Part shown: piece after piece, positions 53,233 through 61,798 of the stretch | Layout of the letters: every line of letters starts with the position of its first letter | Position numbering within the stretch: the first letter of the stretch is position 1 | From: Thermorudis peleae | Lineage (GTDB): Bacteria > Chloroflexota > Chloroflexia > Thermomicrobiales > Thermomicrobiaceae | Direction of reading: 5' to 3' | NCBI RefSeq assembly: GCF_000744775.1 | Contig: NZ_JQMP01000003.1 | Coordinates: 248,001 to 312,000 of the forward strand | DNA: 64,000 nt | Program-made: the position numbers and the translations under genes | Notes under the pieces: generated by a model | Database searches by the model: none | What the model saw: the letters and a program-made list of their open reading frames with translations, nothing else | What the model was told of the DNA's origin: nothing

Positions 53233-53248
53233 TGTTTCACGTGAAACA
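53233..53248. other. parS: parS centromere site
   Basis: TGTTTCACGTGAAACA is a perfect 16-base palindrome and equals the standard bacterial parS sequence bound by ParB. It lies nine bases after the ndk stop, 5 kb from the DnaA-box cluster. parAB themselves are not in the window. No second copy was noticed. Confidence 0.93.
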
Positions 53249-53252
53249 TGAT

Positions 53253-53284
53253 GCGGCCGCTGACAGAGGCGGCCGCGCTGTTTT
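53253..53284 (+). terminator. Terminator after ndk
   Basis: GCGGCCGC (53253-53260) and GCGGCCGC (53269-53276), each self-complementary, form an eight-base stem with loop TGACAGAG; GCTGTTTT follows. It lies four bases after parS. Confidence 0.75.
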
Positions 53285-53309
53285 GCTGTCCTGCTGGTCT
53301 TGGTACACG

Positions 53310-53723
53310 CTACGTATCTGACTGGTAGATGAATAGTGGCTGGGCATGCCAGGCGCCAATAAGCCGTGCTAGTTCATCGCGGAGTTCAGCATCGCTCAAA
53401 TTCGGTGCAAGCGAGCGACGGATCACGCGCGGCGTTGCTCCAAAGCGCTCGTGCCCGGCACTTCGCCCTACCTCGCGGTCTCGCCAGTCCGGCCGGATGA
53501 TCTCGACCACGAGGTGGTCACCTTCTTGCAAGACGGTGAGGCTGTGTCCGGGCGCAAGTTCTAATCCTATCGCTCCACTACCCTCGATATCATCAAAAAT
53601 GACGGGATAGCCTGGATAAAACGCCCGATCGCGAAACTGCGCGACAAGCGCCCGAAGAATGGGCAGCAGCCGCGCACGCAACGCCTGCAACTGTACCTGC
53701 CCTGTCCTTGTCTCTGCCGTCAC
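53310..53723 (-). CDS. Hypothetical protein, 137 residues
   Basis: No recognised domain. Two parts: an N-terminal helix pair (RARLLPILRALVAQFRDR) and a beta-rich middle (GYPVIFDDIEGSGAIGLELA, GHSLTVLQEGDHLVVEII), followed by a C-terminal helix LSDAELRDELARLIGAWH. The fold is soluble. Converges with ndk. Called real because it keeps a long open frame against many overlapping frames and has a plausible ribosome site (GGAGG before ATG 53723). Confidence 0.65.
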   Translation of the reverse strand: MTAETRTGQVQLQALRARLLPILRALVAQFRDRAFYPGYPVIFDDIEGSGAIGLELAPGHSLTVLQEGDHLVVEIIRPDWRDREVGRSAGHERFGATPRVIRRSLAPNLSDAELRDELARLIGAWHAQPLFIYQSDT

Positions 53724-53831
53724 GGTTGCCTCCTCACTCGCTCCCTCTGCTGCTCAACTATATACTGTCGCGTTACCCTTCATCCTCCCGAGGCTTCGTT
53801 CCTGTATTCTTTGCGAGGGTAACGTTATAGG

Positions 53832-54410
53832 GTGAGGAAACAAGCTGTGGGAATTGTCCACGTACCGCCACAGCCGCTCAGCCGCCGGGGACAGTGGCTC
53901 GCTGGGTTGCTCGTGCTCGAACTTGTCGCAATCTGGGGAATTGGACTTGGACTCTTCTTCCGCCTCCCGCCCGTTGTCCCAGTGCACTTTACCCTGCACG
54001 GCGAGCCGGATCGCTATGGAAGTCGCACCGAATTGCTCTTCCTGTTGCCAGCGTTGAGCATTGTTCCGGTGCTGTTCTTGGCTATTGTCCGCTGGCGCTT
54101 CGTGCTCGTTAACCGGTTCCCTTATCTCATCAATCTGCCGGCCTTCTTTCTCGCCCTACCATCGTTGCCGCCTGAACGGCGCTCTGCCTGGTTCAACCGG
54201 TATATCGAGGCAATGGTGGTCTTTGCCGTTCTGACCACGCTGTGGCTCCTGGTTCTTGAGGTTAGTATCCTGACGAGTGCACTTGTCCAGATTCCGGGAT
54301 CGATCTTTCTGCTCGTGATGCTCATTGTGCCCTTCGCTCTCGTCGTAGCCTTTCTCGTCTGGCTTCGTTCGCTCGACCGTGCGCTACGGGCGGAAATCCA
54401 GCATGGGTAG
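53832..54410 (+). CDS. DUF1648 membrane protein
   Basis: 192 residues from GTG 53832, or 187 from GTG 53847, which has GAGGA eight bases upstream. The DUF1648 motif is PPVVPVHFTLHGEPDRYGSR at about 50-70, flanked by membrane helices. Two or three further helices follow (LLFLLPALSIVPVLFLAIV, AMVVFAVLTTLWLLVLEVS, IFLLVMLIVPFALVVAFLVW). Function unknown; relatives occur near spore-germination or sugar-transport genes. Diverges from the 137-residue gene. Confidence 0.78.
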   Translation: MRKQAVGIVHVPPQPLSRRGQWLAGLLVLELVAIWGIGLGLFFRLPPVVPVHFTLHGEPDRYGSRTELLFLLPALSIVPVLFLAIVRWRFVLVNRFPYLINLPAFFLALPSLPPERRSAWFNRYIEAMVVFAVLTTLWLLVLEVSILTSALVQIPGSIFLLVMLIVPFALVVAFLVWLRSLDRALRAEIQHG

Positions 54411-54474
54411 CCGGTATGTCCTGCTCCCTTTGTCAAGGGAAATGGGGAAGCGGAAGAAACACGGTCTGCCCCTC

Positions 54475-54503
54475 TTGCGAAAACGGGAAACGTGTGATAA
54501 AGT
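54475..54503 (+). promoter_or_regulatory. Promoter and long leader of the zinc-ribbon gene
   Basis: TTGCGA (54475-54480), 17-base spacer, TAAAGT (54498-54503) predicts a start near 54510 and a leader of about 155 bases before the ATG at 54668. The leader contains the hairpin GCACCA/TGGTGC (54621-54637) 30 bases before the start. Long leaders of this kind are typical for cold- or growth-phase-regulated genes; that use is inferred. Confidence 0.55.
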
Positions 54504-54667
54504 GAAGTGGCTGGTCTGGGGTGCCGCGTGAAGCCCGAGGCGACAGAGAGGGCCTGTCCCCGAGTTCATCTCAGCGAGATACCCCCTGCAGCCAGTGTGA
54601 AGTGTGTTCGTTTGTTGTTCGCACCAGCAATTGGTGCGATGAGCCCTACTAAGGAGTACCGGAAGAG

Positions 54668-55027
54668 ATGAGCTTCGGGTTCCAGGATAAGACCCTCGTC
54701 TGTCGTGACTGTGGTGAGACCTTCGTCTTCACCGCGGGTGAGCAGCGCTTCTACGCTGATAAGGGATTCACTAACGAGCCAACGCGCTGCCCTTCGTGCC
54801 GCCAACTCCACCGCTCCCGCAGGAACAGCCGTCAGGAAGGTTCCGGTGGGTACCGCGGCCGTGACAACCGCGATCGCGAGCCGCGTGGCGAGCGTCAGCT
54901 CTACCCCGCGATCTGCAGCGACTGCGGCCGTGAGACCATGGTGCCGTTCGTCCCGCGGGAAGATCGGCCCGTCTACTGCTCAGACTGCTATCGCGCTCAC
55001 CGGCAGTTCTCGCCGCGCGGGTACTAA
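54668..55027 (+). CDS. Small zinc-ribbon protein (two CxxC...CxxC modules)
   Basis: 119 residues. Two zinc ribbons: CRDCGETFVFTAGEQRFY...CPSC at residues 12-45 and CSDCGRETMVPF...YCSDC at about 81-107. They are joined by an Arg/Gly-rich linker (RGRDNRDREPRGERQ). This matches the 'probable zinc-binding domain' family, often found in Chloroflexota and spore formers and thought to bind RNA or ribosomes. A strong terminator follows at 55053. Confidence 0.85.
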   Translation: MSFGFQDKTLVCRDCGETFVFTAGEQRFYADKGFTNEPTRCPSCRQLHRSRRNSRQEGSGGYRGRDNRDREPRGERQLYPAICSDCGRETMVPFVPREDRPVYCSDCYRAHRQFSPRGY

Positions 55028-55052
55028 CCGCGCAGCGTAAAGCGTGAAATCA

Positions 55053-55092
55053 CCGCCGCTCGGTTGCCCTCGCCGAGCGGCGGCTCTTTTTC
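55053..55092 (+). terminator. Strong terminator of the zinc-ribbon gene
   Basis: CCGCCGCTCGG (55053-55063), nine-base loop, CCGAGCGGCGG (55073-55083), a perfect 11-bp stem, then CTCTTTTTCT. Confidence 0.93.
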
Positions 55093-55149
55093 TCCTACAC
55101 GAGGTGGCATGCCTGCTGCACGCGTTCGCTTGTGCGAGTGCTCTACTTC

Positions 55150-55728
55150 CTAGCGGCGGATCGGCATCCCGCCACGGTTCAGCGCCTGCTCCGTCGTCGA
55201 TGTCGCTAAGTAGTGCACGGTGATCGCGCCAAACGTAATCTGGTCACCGTGGCGCAAGATCGCGTTGCGTACCGGCGTGCCGTTAATTCGCGTCCCGTTG
55301 CGACTCTCGCGGTCAATCAATTCGTATCGTCCATCTGGCCGTCGGATCAGTTCGGCGTGGTATGCCGACACGGTGGGGTGGTCGATCACGATGTCGTTGT
55401 TGGGGTAACGTCCAATCCGAACCCGATCTTGCACGAGCAGCACCGTCCGCCCCGGCATGACGAGCCGGGGCGTGGACTGAAGCTCAGGTGTCGCTCGCCC
55501 GGTCAGCGCCTGCACAACGCGTGCCCAGAACTCGCCGACCTTCTCGACGATGCCTGGCGCGGTGTTCACGACTGGCAATGCCAGCACAAAGAAGATCACT
55601 GCCCCCGAGAGTAACGTAAGTGGATCACGGCCAAGCAACGGAGCTCGCCGATACACGGCTACAAGCTCAACGACCCAGAGGACGATGAGGACGATGTAGA
55701 TTAATGCTAGCCAGGGATGTGCGCCCAC
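55150..55728 (-). CDS. FHA-domain membrane protein
   Basis: 192 residues from GTG 55728 (GGAGG upstream). Two N-terminal membrane helices (LALIYIVLIVLWVVELVAVY; TLLSGAVIFFVLALPVVN) are followed by a cytoplasmic FHA domain at about 105-180 with the typical RIGRYPNNDIVIDHPTVSAYHAEL (given as GRYPNNDIVIDHPTVSAYHA) and DRESRNGTRINGTPV. It recognises phosphothreonine on a partner protein. No Ser/Thr kinase lies nearby. Confidence 0.9.
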   Translation of the reverse strand: MGAHPWLALIYIVLIVLWVVELVAVYRRAPLLGRDPLTLLSGAVIFFVLALPVVNTAPGIVEKVGEFWARVVQALTGRATPELQSTPRLVMPGRTVLLVQDRVRIGRYPNNDIVIDHPTVSAYHAELIRRPDGRYELIDRESRNGTRINGTPVRNAILRHGDQITFGAITVHYLATSTTEQALNRGGMPIRR

Positions 55729-55778
55729 TGGTCGCCTCCACCCTCTTGCTATTTCGAAGTATACGGTCAGTGTATCCT

Positions 55779-56306
55779 CTATTGTATCCGACGGTTATCC
55801 TCATCCAATGCAAGCTGTACGGCAAGGGTCTGCAGGGCGCCTTCGCGATCGGCTCCGGCAGCTGCCAGTTGGCGAAAAACCCGGCACAGGACTGCTCGAA
55901 TTCGCTGCTCACGTTCAGCATAGGGCGCGGTGGCAGCATTAGCCCACGCGTCGGCAAGCGCAGCGAAAACGGTGTACGCATGGCCCGGTGCGAGCTCGTT
56001 GACGAGCGTTGCCAGGAGCGCGCGCCCAGCTTCATCGGGTTTCGCATGTCGAGCGCTCAACGTGGTGATGGCAAGGAGGGCCGGTGCGCCGAGTTCCGCA
56101 GGCACGCGATCAACGAGTAGCCGCAAGAGGTCGCTCTGCGCATCCCAGAGTGCTTCCCAGGCGAGCGAGGTGTGTTTGGCCAACGCCGTTCGGTAGGCCG
56201 TCACGCTGGCTTCACCGGTAAACCAGCGCGCCCATTCTTGCGCTCGTTCGATCCGCAGTTCCGCTGTTGTCTTCTGTCTCGTCCCTCGCTCGTCGGATCG
56301 CCACAT
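55779..56306 (-). CDS. Hypothetical helical protein, 175 residues
   Basis: No known domain. All-helical, Ala-rich protein (AQEWARWFTGEASVTAYRTAL, LLATLVNELAPGHAYTVFAA, RQLAAAGADREGALQTLAVQ). Reads in the same direction as the FHA gene (50 bases apart) and the MFS gene upstream, so it may be in one operon. Soluble. ATG 56306 with GGGGGGAG upstream. Confidence 0.65.
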   Translation of the reverse strand: MWRSDERGTRQKTTAELRIERAQEWARWFTGEASVTAYRTALAKHTSLAWEALWDAQSDLLRLLVDRVPAELGAPALLAITTLSARHAKPDEAGRALLATLVNELAPGHAYTVFAALADAWANAATAPYAEREQRIRAVLCRVFRQLAAAGADREGALQTLAVQLALDEDNRRIQ

Positions 56307-56324
56307 GCTCCCCCCACCCGTTGC

Positions 56325-57512
56325 TTAGGGGATAAGCGTACGCTCGTCATGTGCGACTGGCTCGGGCGCCGGCGCTTGGGCTAGCTTCTGCTTAATGGCC
56401 ACAATTCCCCAACAGAGCGGCACAATTGCGCCGAGTGCCGCCACGATGGGCGTTCGCGGATGAATAATGTAGAGCCAGCCAGCAGCATACGGTGCAAGGG
56501 TTGAGCTGGCACTTCCGATGATTTCAGCCAGGGCAAACGCTGGTGGACGCAGGTGCTCCGGGGTTACTTCGCCGTAGGCTGCGTAAAAGACTGACCAGGC
56601 TACCAGGAATCCTCCCCGCAGCACGTATGCGACAACAAAACTTGCCAGCGAGTGGCCGATCAGGAGGAGCACCATACCCGCCGCAACGAGCCCAACCGAG
56701 ACCATGAGTGCGGTAAACGGGGCCTGAAGTGCTCGCACGCGGCTGATGGCAATGCTCAGGACGACGCTTCCCACCGCGGCAGCTGATCCGAACCAGCCAA
56801 TCCACTCGACCGGCACGCTGTGCACGTCTTGCAAGTAGTTCGGCGCAAGAATAAGCCCGAGTTGCAGGACTGTCAGCGTAATGAGCATCAGTGCGCTGAC
56901 CCAGCGCACTCCCGGATGGGCTAAGGCGATTCGGTATCCGGTTGCGCTACCAGGGGCAACCGGCGACGTTGGGGCTGGCACCGTTGCGAAGGTCAACGCT
57001 GCACACGCGGTGAGGATGCCTGCCCCGATCAGCGTCCAGCGAAGCCCAAATGTTTGCCCGATCATCCCACTAATGGCCGGCGTGATCACGTAGGCGAACG
57101 ATGGCGCGACAGTGTAGACGATCGTAAAGATACGTGTTCGCTCAGCCGCATCCCCACCGAGTCCAGCAAGGAGGTTGGAAAGCGCTGGAAACGCCAGCAC
57201 GCCCACGCTTACCAGGACGAGCGGCAGGAGCACATGCCACCAGTGCTGTGCAATGCCACATCCCAGCAAGCCAAGCGCAGCAAGTCCCCGCATTGCCACG
57301 ATCAAACGCCGTGGTGGTACGCGGGTAGCGAGCATGGTGCTTGGCAGAAGAAACACCATGCGCGCTAAGCCAGAAAGACTAATGACCAGCCCGATTTGTG
57401 GCGGTGACGCGCCAAGTGACGCTAAGTACAGAGGCCACAGGGTATTGTAAAGCCCGATCGCCCCTTCATTGAACAGCATGCCGATGGAGAGTCGGAGCAT
57501 TGTTCCGCGCAC
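56325..57512 (-). CDS. Major facilitator superfamily transporter
   Basis: 395 residues with twelve predicted membrane helices. The MFS loop 2-3 motif appears as PSTMLATRVPPRRLIVAMRG near residue 60 and a mild repeat in the second half. GTG 57512 is chosen because GGAGG lies six bases upstream; an ATG four codons later is possible. Substrate unknown. Diverges from the aldolase gene. Confidence 0.9.
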   Translation of the reverse strand: MRGTMLRLSIGMLFNEGAIGLYNTLWPLYLASLGASPPQIGLVISLSGLARMVFLLPSTMLATRVPPRRLIVAMRGLAALGLLGCGIAQHWWHVLLPLVLVSVGVLAFPALSNLLAGLGGDAAERTRIFTIVYTVAPSFAYVITPAISGMIGQTFGLRWTLIGAGILTACAALTFATVPAPTSPVAPGSATGYRIALAHPGVRWVSALMLITLTVLQLGLILAPNYLQDVHSVPVEWIGWFGSAAAVGSVVLSIAISRVRALQAPFTALMVSVGLVAAGMVLLLIGHSLASFVVAYVLRGGFLVAWSVFYAAYGEVTPEHLRPPAFALAEIIGSASSTLAPYAAGWLYIIHPRTPIVAALGAIVPLCWGIVAIKQKLAQAPAPEPVAHDERTLIP

Positions 57513-57613
57513 AGTGTTCCTCCCACACCCTGACCCGGCAGGTCATCTGGAGTAGTATACGGGGCGCAAACGCGGTACCGTGACCGCGTCATCGATGGGA
57601 AAGGCAGGACGGT

Positions 57614-58669
57614 ATGATTGACCTGTATAGCGATACGGTAACGCAACCAACACCGGAAATGCGCCGGGTGATGGCTGAGGCACCGGTTGGCGACGAGCAG
57701 CTTGGTGAAGATCCCTCAGTCAATCGGCTGCAGGACATGGTAGCGGCACTGACTGGCAAGGAGGCCGCGATCTTCCTTCCTTCTGGCACGATGTGTAACC
57801 TCATCGGCATCAAAGTCCATACGCAACCCGGTGATCGTGTCATTCTCGAACGGACTGCTCATCCGATGACGTCAGAAGCTGGCGGTGCTGGCCTGGTCTG
57901 CGGCGTCCTCACCGTTCCGCTCGACGGCGTCCGCGGCGTCTTTACGCCCGAGCAACTTGAGGCGGCTGCCTATCCCGGCGATGGCGTGCACACGCCACCT
58001 GTCACCCTTGTCTGCCTCGAGAACACCCACAATCGCGGCGGTGGCAAAGTCTGGCCGTTCGAGACGTTCAAGGCCGTGACTGACACAGCACATCGCCTTG
58101 GCTTGAAAGTCCACCTCGATGGTGCACGATTGCTCAACGCCGTCATCGCTTCCGGTATTCCTGCTCATGTCTGGAGCGCCAGCGTTGACACCGTTTGGAT
58201 CGATCTCTCCAAAGGGCTCGGTTGCCCCGTTGGTGCCGTGCTTGCTGGCGACCGGGAGACGATCCAACGAGCGCGCCGCTACAAGCAGATGTTCGGTGGG
58301 GCAATGCGCCAGGCTGGCATTCTCGCTGCAGCGGGCATTTATGCCCTTGAGCATCACGTTGAGCGACTTGCCGAAGACCATGCAAATGCTCAACTCCTCG
58401 CTCGGGGCCTGGCTGAAATTCCAGGTATCCGCCTTAATCCTGCCGATGTTGAGACGAATATCGTAATCTTCGATGTTCGTGATACCGGGTGGACGGCGGA
58501 CGAGCTGAATCAGGCCTTTATGGCGCGAGGCGTTCGCTGCAGTGTCTTTGGCCCGTACCTCCTTCGCGCGGTCACGCACCTGAACGTCTCACGGGCAGAT
58601 ATCGAGCGCGCCATCGAGATTATGCGAGAGGTTCTTGTTGGTCAGCGCTCGTCTTCGAGCTATGCCTAG
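57614..58669 (+). CDS. Threonine aldolase / GntG-type PLP-dependent aldolase
   Basis: 351 residues of the aspartate aminotransferase fold. Start [20 protein letters not shown] with [26 protein letters not shown] near 58; ENTHNRGGG near 135; [11 protein letters not shown] near 165; and the PLP lysine in [14 protein letters not shown] near 198. Splits L-threonine or related beta-hydroxy amino acids into glycine and an aldehyde. The 'low-specificity' name is the usual annotation; exact substrate is not visible. Confidence 0.93.
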   Translation: MIDLYSDTVTQPTPEMRRVMAEAPVGDEQLGEDPSVNRLQDMVAALTGKEAAIFLPSGTMCNLIGIKVHTQPGDRVILERTAHPMTSEAGGAGLVCGVLTVPLDGVRGVFTPEQLEAAAYPGDGVHTPPVTLVCLENTHNRGGGKVWPFETFKAVTDTAHRLGLKVHLDGARLLNAVIASGIPAHVWSASVDTVWIDLSKGLGCPVGAVLAGDRETIQRARRYKQMFGGAMRQAGILAAAGIYALEHHVERLAEDHANAQLLARGLAEIPGIRLNPADVETNIVIFDVRDTGWTADELNQAFMARGVRCSVFGPYLLRAVTHLNVSRADIERAIEIMREVLVGQRSSSSYA

Positions 58670-58757
58670 CAGGCGATCCCTTCTCCGCGCTCGCTGCTGA
58701 GCTATCGCGGCAGTGATCGTGCGTGTGAACACCAGCGTGGGTGTGGACAACGCTTTT

Positions 58758-58798
58758 CGAACCCGGCATCCGTTTACGAGACGGGAATGCCGGGTTCG
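58758..58798. repeat. Hairpin between convergent genes
   Basis: CGAACCCGGCAT (58758-58769) pairs perfectly with ATGCCGGGTTCG (58787-58798); CCGT/ACGG (58770-58784) makes an inner stem. It lies between the aldolase and DinB stops and probably stops transcription from one or both sides, though there is no T-run. Confidence 0.65.
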
Positions 58799-58801
58799 AC
58801 T

Positions 58802-59311
58802 CTAGTTCTCTGTCAGTGTGATCACGCCCTCTTCCTCAGCATATGCCCAGAGGTCAAGTTCTGGTGGCGTGAAACCAAAAAGCGTCAACGCGGTTGCAAG
58901 CTGTGAGCGATGATCACAGCCATGGGCGATTGCCTGCCCAAGTATGACCCACGCCGGCAAGGATTGTGGCTGGGGAAGCCGTGCTGATCGCCGCAGGACA
59001 CGTTGCTCCCCGTCCAGCGTTCGTGCAAGCTCAAGGAGCGCACTGCCCGATGCTGCAAGTGCCGCGCTGATCTCATCGAGTGTCGCATCTTCTGCGACAG
59101 TCGCCACTGGCTTCACTGTCGGAGCTGCGCTCGCAAGTACGCTCACGTAACGCGATTCTGCTGCCGCGATATGGACAAGTGTCGCACGCACACTGCCGTA
59201 CAGTCCTGGTACTGCCTGGTCGAGTTGCTCAGGCGAGAGCTGCCGGCAGGCTTTGACCATTTCGATGTTGGCCCAGCGATTAAATTCGAAGAGTCGTTCA
59301 AGTGTGCTCAT
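58802..59311 (-). CDS. DinB-family protein
   Basis: 169 residues. DinB four-helix fold with the metal triad His in TLVHIAAAES near 47 and HxxxH in QAIAHGCDHRSQL near 128-136. Start LERLFEFNRWANIEMVKACRQL. DinB-like proteins are metal-dependent, some are thiol transferases or damage-inducible; this one has no assigned substrate. Ends next to a long hairpin. Confidence 0.9.
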   Translation of the reverse strand: MSTLERLFEFNRWANIEMVKACRQLSPEQLDQAVPGLYGSVRATLVHIAAAESRYVSVLASAAPTVKPVATVAEDATLDEISAALAASGSALLELARTLDGEQRVLRRSARLPQPQSLPAWVILGQAIAHGCDHRSQLATALTLFGFTPPELDLWAYAEEEGVITLTEN

Positions 59312-59440
59312 ACCTTACCCCTCCACTCGCTGCCCACCGTCGCAGGTGGGAGCTGCCAAAGAGGAAGCGAGTGTATTCCCCGCTTGCTCTTTTGTCAATG
59401 GTCGCCGGTCGTTGCTGAGCCAGACATGGCGATAACAGCA

Positions 59441-59469
59441 GGAGCGCCTGGATTGTATCCAGGCGCTCC
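59441..59469. terminator. Hairpin downstream of the secreted protein gene
   Basis: GGAGCGCCTGGA (59441-59452) and TCCAGGCGCTCC (59458-59469) form a perfect 12-bp stem with loop TTGTA. It follows the minus-strand gene ending at 59491; T-rich bases after it are few. Confidence 0.65.
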
Positions 59470-59490
59470 CCAGTAGTGCGGGCCAGTGGT

Positions 59491-61089
59491 CTAAGACGGC
59501 TGGTAGACCGCGACCCAATTTGCGTTGTTCAACCCAAGGGCCTGGAACGTATCCCAGGCGAGCTCAATCACCCACTTGCTTCGCCAGGCTGGGATGTCGC
59601 CGGGGCTCACCGTATCACCAATGGTGCACCAGAGTGCATGCCCGTTTGCAATCAGCAGCAGGCGCTGGCCCGGCCGGAAATCTGGATGCACGCAGTAGTA
59701 CCCATTGGGATCAGGCTGTGCCCCGGGGGTTGCACCTCCCCAGCTGGCATACGATTGCAAGGTGCTGTCCCACCATTGCCGGGTGTAGTTCGGCGAGTAG
59801 AATGCCGCTTGCCCTTGACCAATCAGCCGATACGTCGTCGCGCTGGGCGGCTCACTCAAATGGGCGAAGCGAGCGCGATAGGCGTTAGCAGTCTGGCGCA
59901 AGGTATCGAGACTGACCGCAATCCCAGCGCGCTGGAGATAGGCTCCCCAGGCGGCATCGTCATCGCCGTTGCCACGGAGTGACGCCACGGTTTTCGCCGC
60001 GAGTTGCGCATTCGCCGTCGGGTCTTGGGCTGCATTACCGAGCGAAGCGGCTACGTCGCGTGGCAATCCCAGTAACCCGATGCCGTTGCCCGTCTGCGCA
60101 AGCGGATCGAAGTGGCTTGCAAGCTCAGCCAATGCCACAAAGCGATAGGGATCGAGTCCATTCGCCAGCGCTTGCGTGACCAGGACTTCTCCGGCTGGCA
60201 CGTTCCGGGCGAGCGCCGCCAGGGTTGGATCGTCAGGTGTCTGTTCCTGCCGCCAGATCCGATAGTGGATCCCAACGTTCTCGGATGTCACCTGCCATCC
60301 TTGCGGGCTTGCGGGATTGTATGCCAGCACCCGACGTTCGAATGCTTGGATGAGCACGGTCGTCGGTTGGCCATTGATGTTCGTCTCAACCCAGTACGGA
60401 TCGGTGAGTGGCAAGCCCGTCAACGTGACCCACGGGAGCGGCTGGGCTTGCATCCACTGCCAAAAGACATCCGCAACGTTGTGGCCAAGGGTCGGCTCGT
60501 ACCAGCCAACTGTCACGCCATGATCTGGCACAGCATCGGAGTGCACGGTACCGTCGGCATCGAGCAGTGTGGTTACTGCCTGGCCAATGCGGTTTGGTTG
60601 CCGTCGCCCGGCCAGATCGTTGCCGACCGAAGCGAGGCGACCAAGCACAGCATAGGTCGGCGCTCGTGGATTGGCGCTCACATCGCCAGCGACCGGCACA
60701 GATGCTGGCTGGGCAGTAACGTAGAGCTGGTCGCCAACCTGGATTTGCCCGGAGAGCAAATCACGAACCAGCGAGGCAAGCTGCGCAGGACTGTTGTCCC
60801 CGTTCAAATCGAGACGTCCCTTGTCGAAGTAGTAGACTGTCCGAGCACCGCCTGGGGCCTCGCGGTATGGCTCTTTGCCAACTGCTCGGACGCTCGGACC
60901 AAGCAGCCATGGCTGCTTTCCTCCGTTGAATGCGTTCGCCCCATCAAGTTGAAACCACACAGCGCTGACCGATGGTGATATCCGGAGCGGGTCATATTGC
61001 CGATCGGCAGCGCGCACCGGTAAAGCTCCAAGGCTGGCGACAAGGAAGAGACAAGCGGCCAGCCGGAGCGCGCGTCGGAACCCCGTCAC
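59491..61089 (-). CDS. Secreted multi-domain protein with Chloroflexota-type N-terminus and RlpA-like end
   Basis: 532 residues from GTG 61089 (AAGGGAAGGGG upstream; a GTG at 61128 is possible). Signal peptide LRLAACLFLVASLGALPVRA. Residues 30-290 hold the beta repeats LDLNGDNSP, GQAVTTLLDADGTV, VGWYEPTLGHNVADVFWQWM and LAYNPASPQGWQVTSENVGI, a style seen in many secreted proteins of Chloroflexota. The middle (about 300-400) is helical with lysozyme/transglycosylase-like VTQALANGLDPYRFVALAEL. The end at 440-532 (YYCVHPDFRPGQRLLLIANG, WVIELAWDTFQAL) resembles a double-psi barrel (RlpA/3D). Probably a cell-wall-binding enzyme. Confidence 0.7.
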   Translation of the reverse strand: MTGFRRALRLAACLFLVASLGALPVRAADRQYDPLRISPSVSAVWFQLDGANAFNGGKQPWLLGPSVRAVGKEPYREAPGGARTVYYFDKGRLDLNGDNSPAQLASLVRDLLSGQIQVGDQLYVTAQPASVPVAGDVSANPRAPTYAVLGRLASVGNDLAGRRQPNRIGQAVTTLLDADGTVHSDAVPDHGVTVGWYEPTLGHNVADVFWQWMQAQPLPWVTLTGLPLTDPYWVETNINGQPTTVLIQAFERRVLAYNPASPQGWQVTSENVGIHYRIWRQEQTPDDPTLAALARNVPAGEVLVTQALANGLDPYRFVALAELASHFDPLAQTGNGIGLLGLPRDVAASLGNAAQDPTANAQLAAKTVASLRGNGDDDAAWGAYLQRAGIAVSLDTLRQTANAYRARFAHLSEPPSATTYRLIGQGQAAFYSPNYTRQWWDSTLQSYASWGGATPGAQPDPNGYYCVHPDFRPGQRLLLIANGHALWCTIGDTVSPGDIPAWRSKWVIELAWDTFQALGLNNANWVAVYQPS

Positions 61090-61492
61090 GATACCCCTTC
61101 CCTTGGCGCGTTCTTTTTGATCCCCCACTGTTGGGCGCTCGTTCGGCGGCCGCCATCACGCCCTATTGCGTTGTCTTGCTGTGTGATTCCATCTATCACA
61201 CAGCGTTCGCTACTCTACTCATACGTGATGCTCTTGTCAAGGATGAATCGACTTCTCACACATCCATCACGAATACCTCAAGATCATGTTCTTGGGGTAA
61301 ATCTCTCCGTTCTCCGAATATCGATCATCTATGACGAGCATATTCGAGGGGATGGTCAAATATGTGATAAGCATGCATTTTGCCGATCTAGTTGGCGATG
61401 TTGTCGCCTTTTGGTCCGCAGCCAGGCATACTTGCGCTGAGGCTATTCACCGTCGATGATCGGTCAACGCGTGTAGCGGAAAGGACACGGAG
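61090..61492. other. AT-richer intergenic region
   Basis: 403 bases without a supported gene between divergent genes. The base composition is more AT-rich than the surroundings. It must contain both promoters, but no convincing -35/-10 pair, repeat or RNA was identified. Confidence 0.4.
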
Positions 61493-61798
61493 ATGCCCCG
61501 CTTGTCAGACGAACAAATCGCCCAGGAGTTAGCGCAGTTACCGGACTGGGAATACGCGGACAATGCGTTGCGCCGGGAGTTCCGCTTTCGCACCTTCCGT
61601 GAGGCGATGGCATTCGTCAATGCGGTTGCCGACCTCGCGGAGGAGCTTCGGCATCATCCTGACATTACGATCACGTATAACCGCGTGCAGCTCGCGTTAA
61701 CGAGCCACGATAGCGGTGGCGTGACGGAGCGCGACGTCAACTTCGTCAAGCAACTTGAGCAACGCCAGCTTTGGCATGTGCGATGGGGAGAAAGCTAG
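61493..61798 (+). CDS. 4a-hydroxytetrahydrobiopterin dehydratase (pterin carbinolamine dehydratase)
   Basis: 101 residues, the normal length. The catalytic motif is complete: ELRHHPDITITYNRVQLAL followed by SHDSGGVTERD (with His-His-Pro, Tyr-Asn, and His-Asp). Removes water from 4a-hydroxy-tetrahydropterin. No aromatic amino acid hydroxylase gene is near. ATG follows AAAGGA. Converges with the HAD gene (four-base overlap). Confidence 0.94.
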   Translation: MPRLSDEQIAQELAQLPDWEYADNALRREFRFRTFREAMAFVNAVADLAEELRHHPDITITYNRVQLALTSHDSGGVTERDVNFVKQLEQRQLWHVRWGES

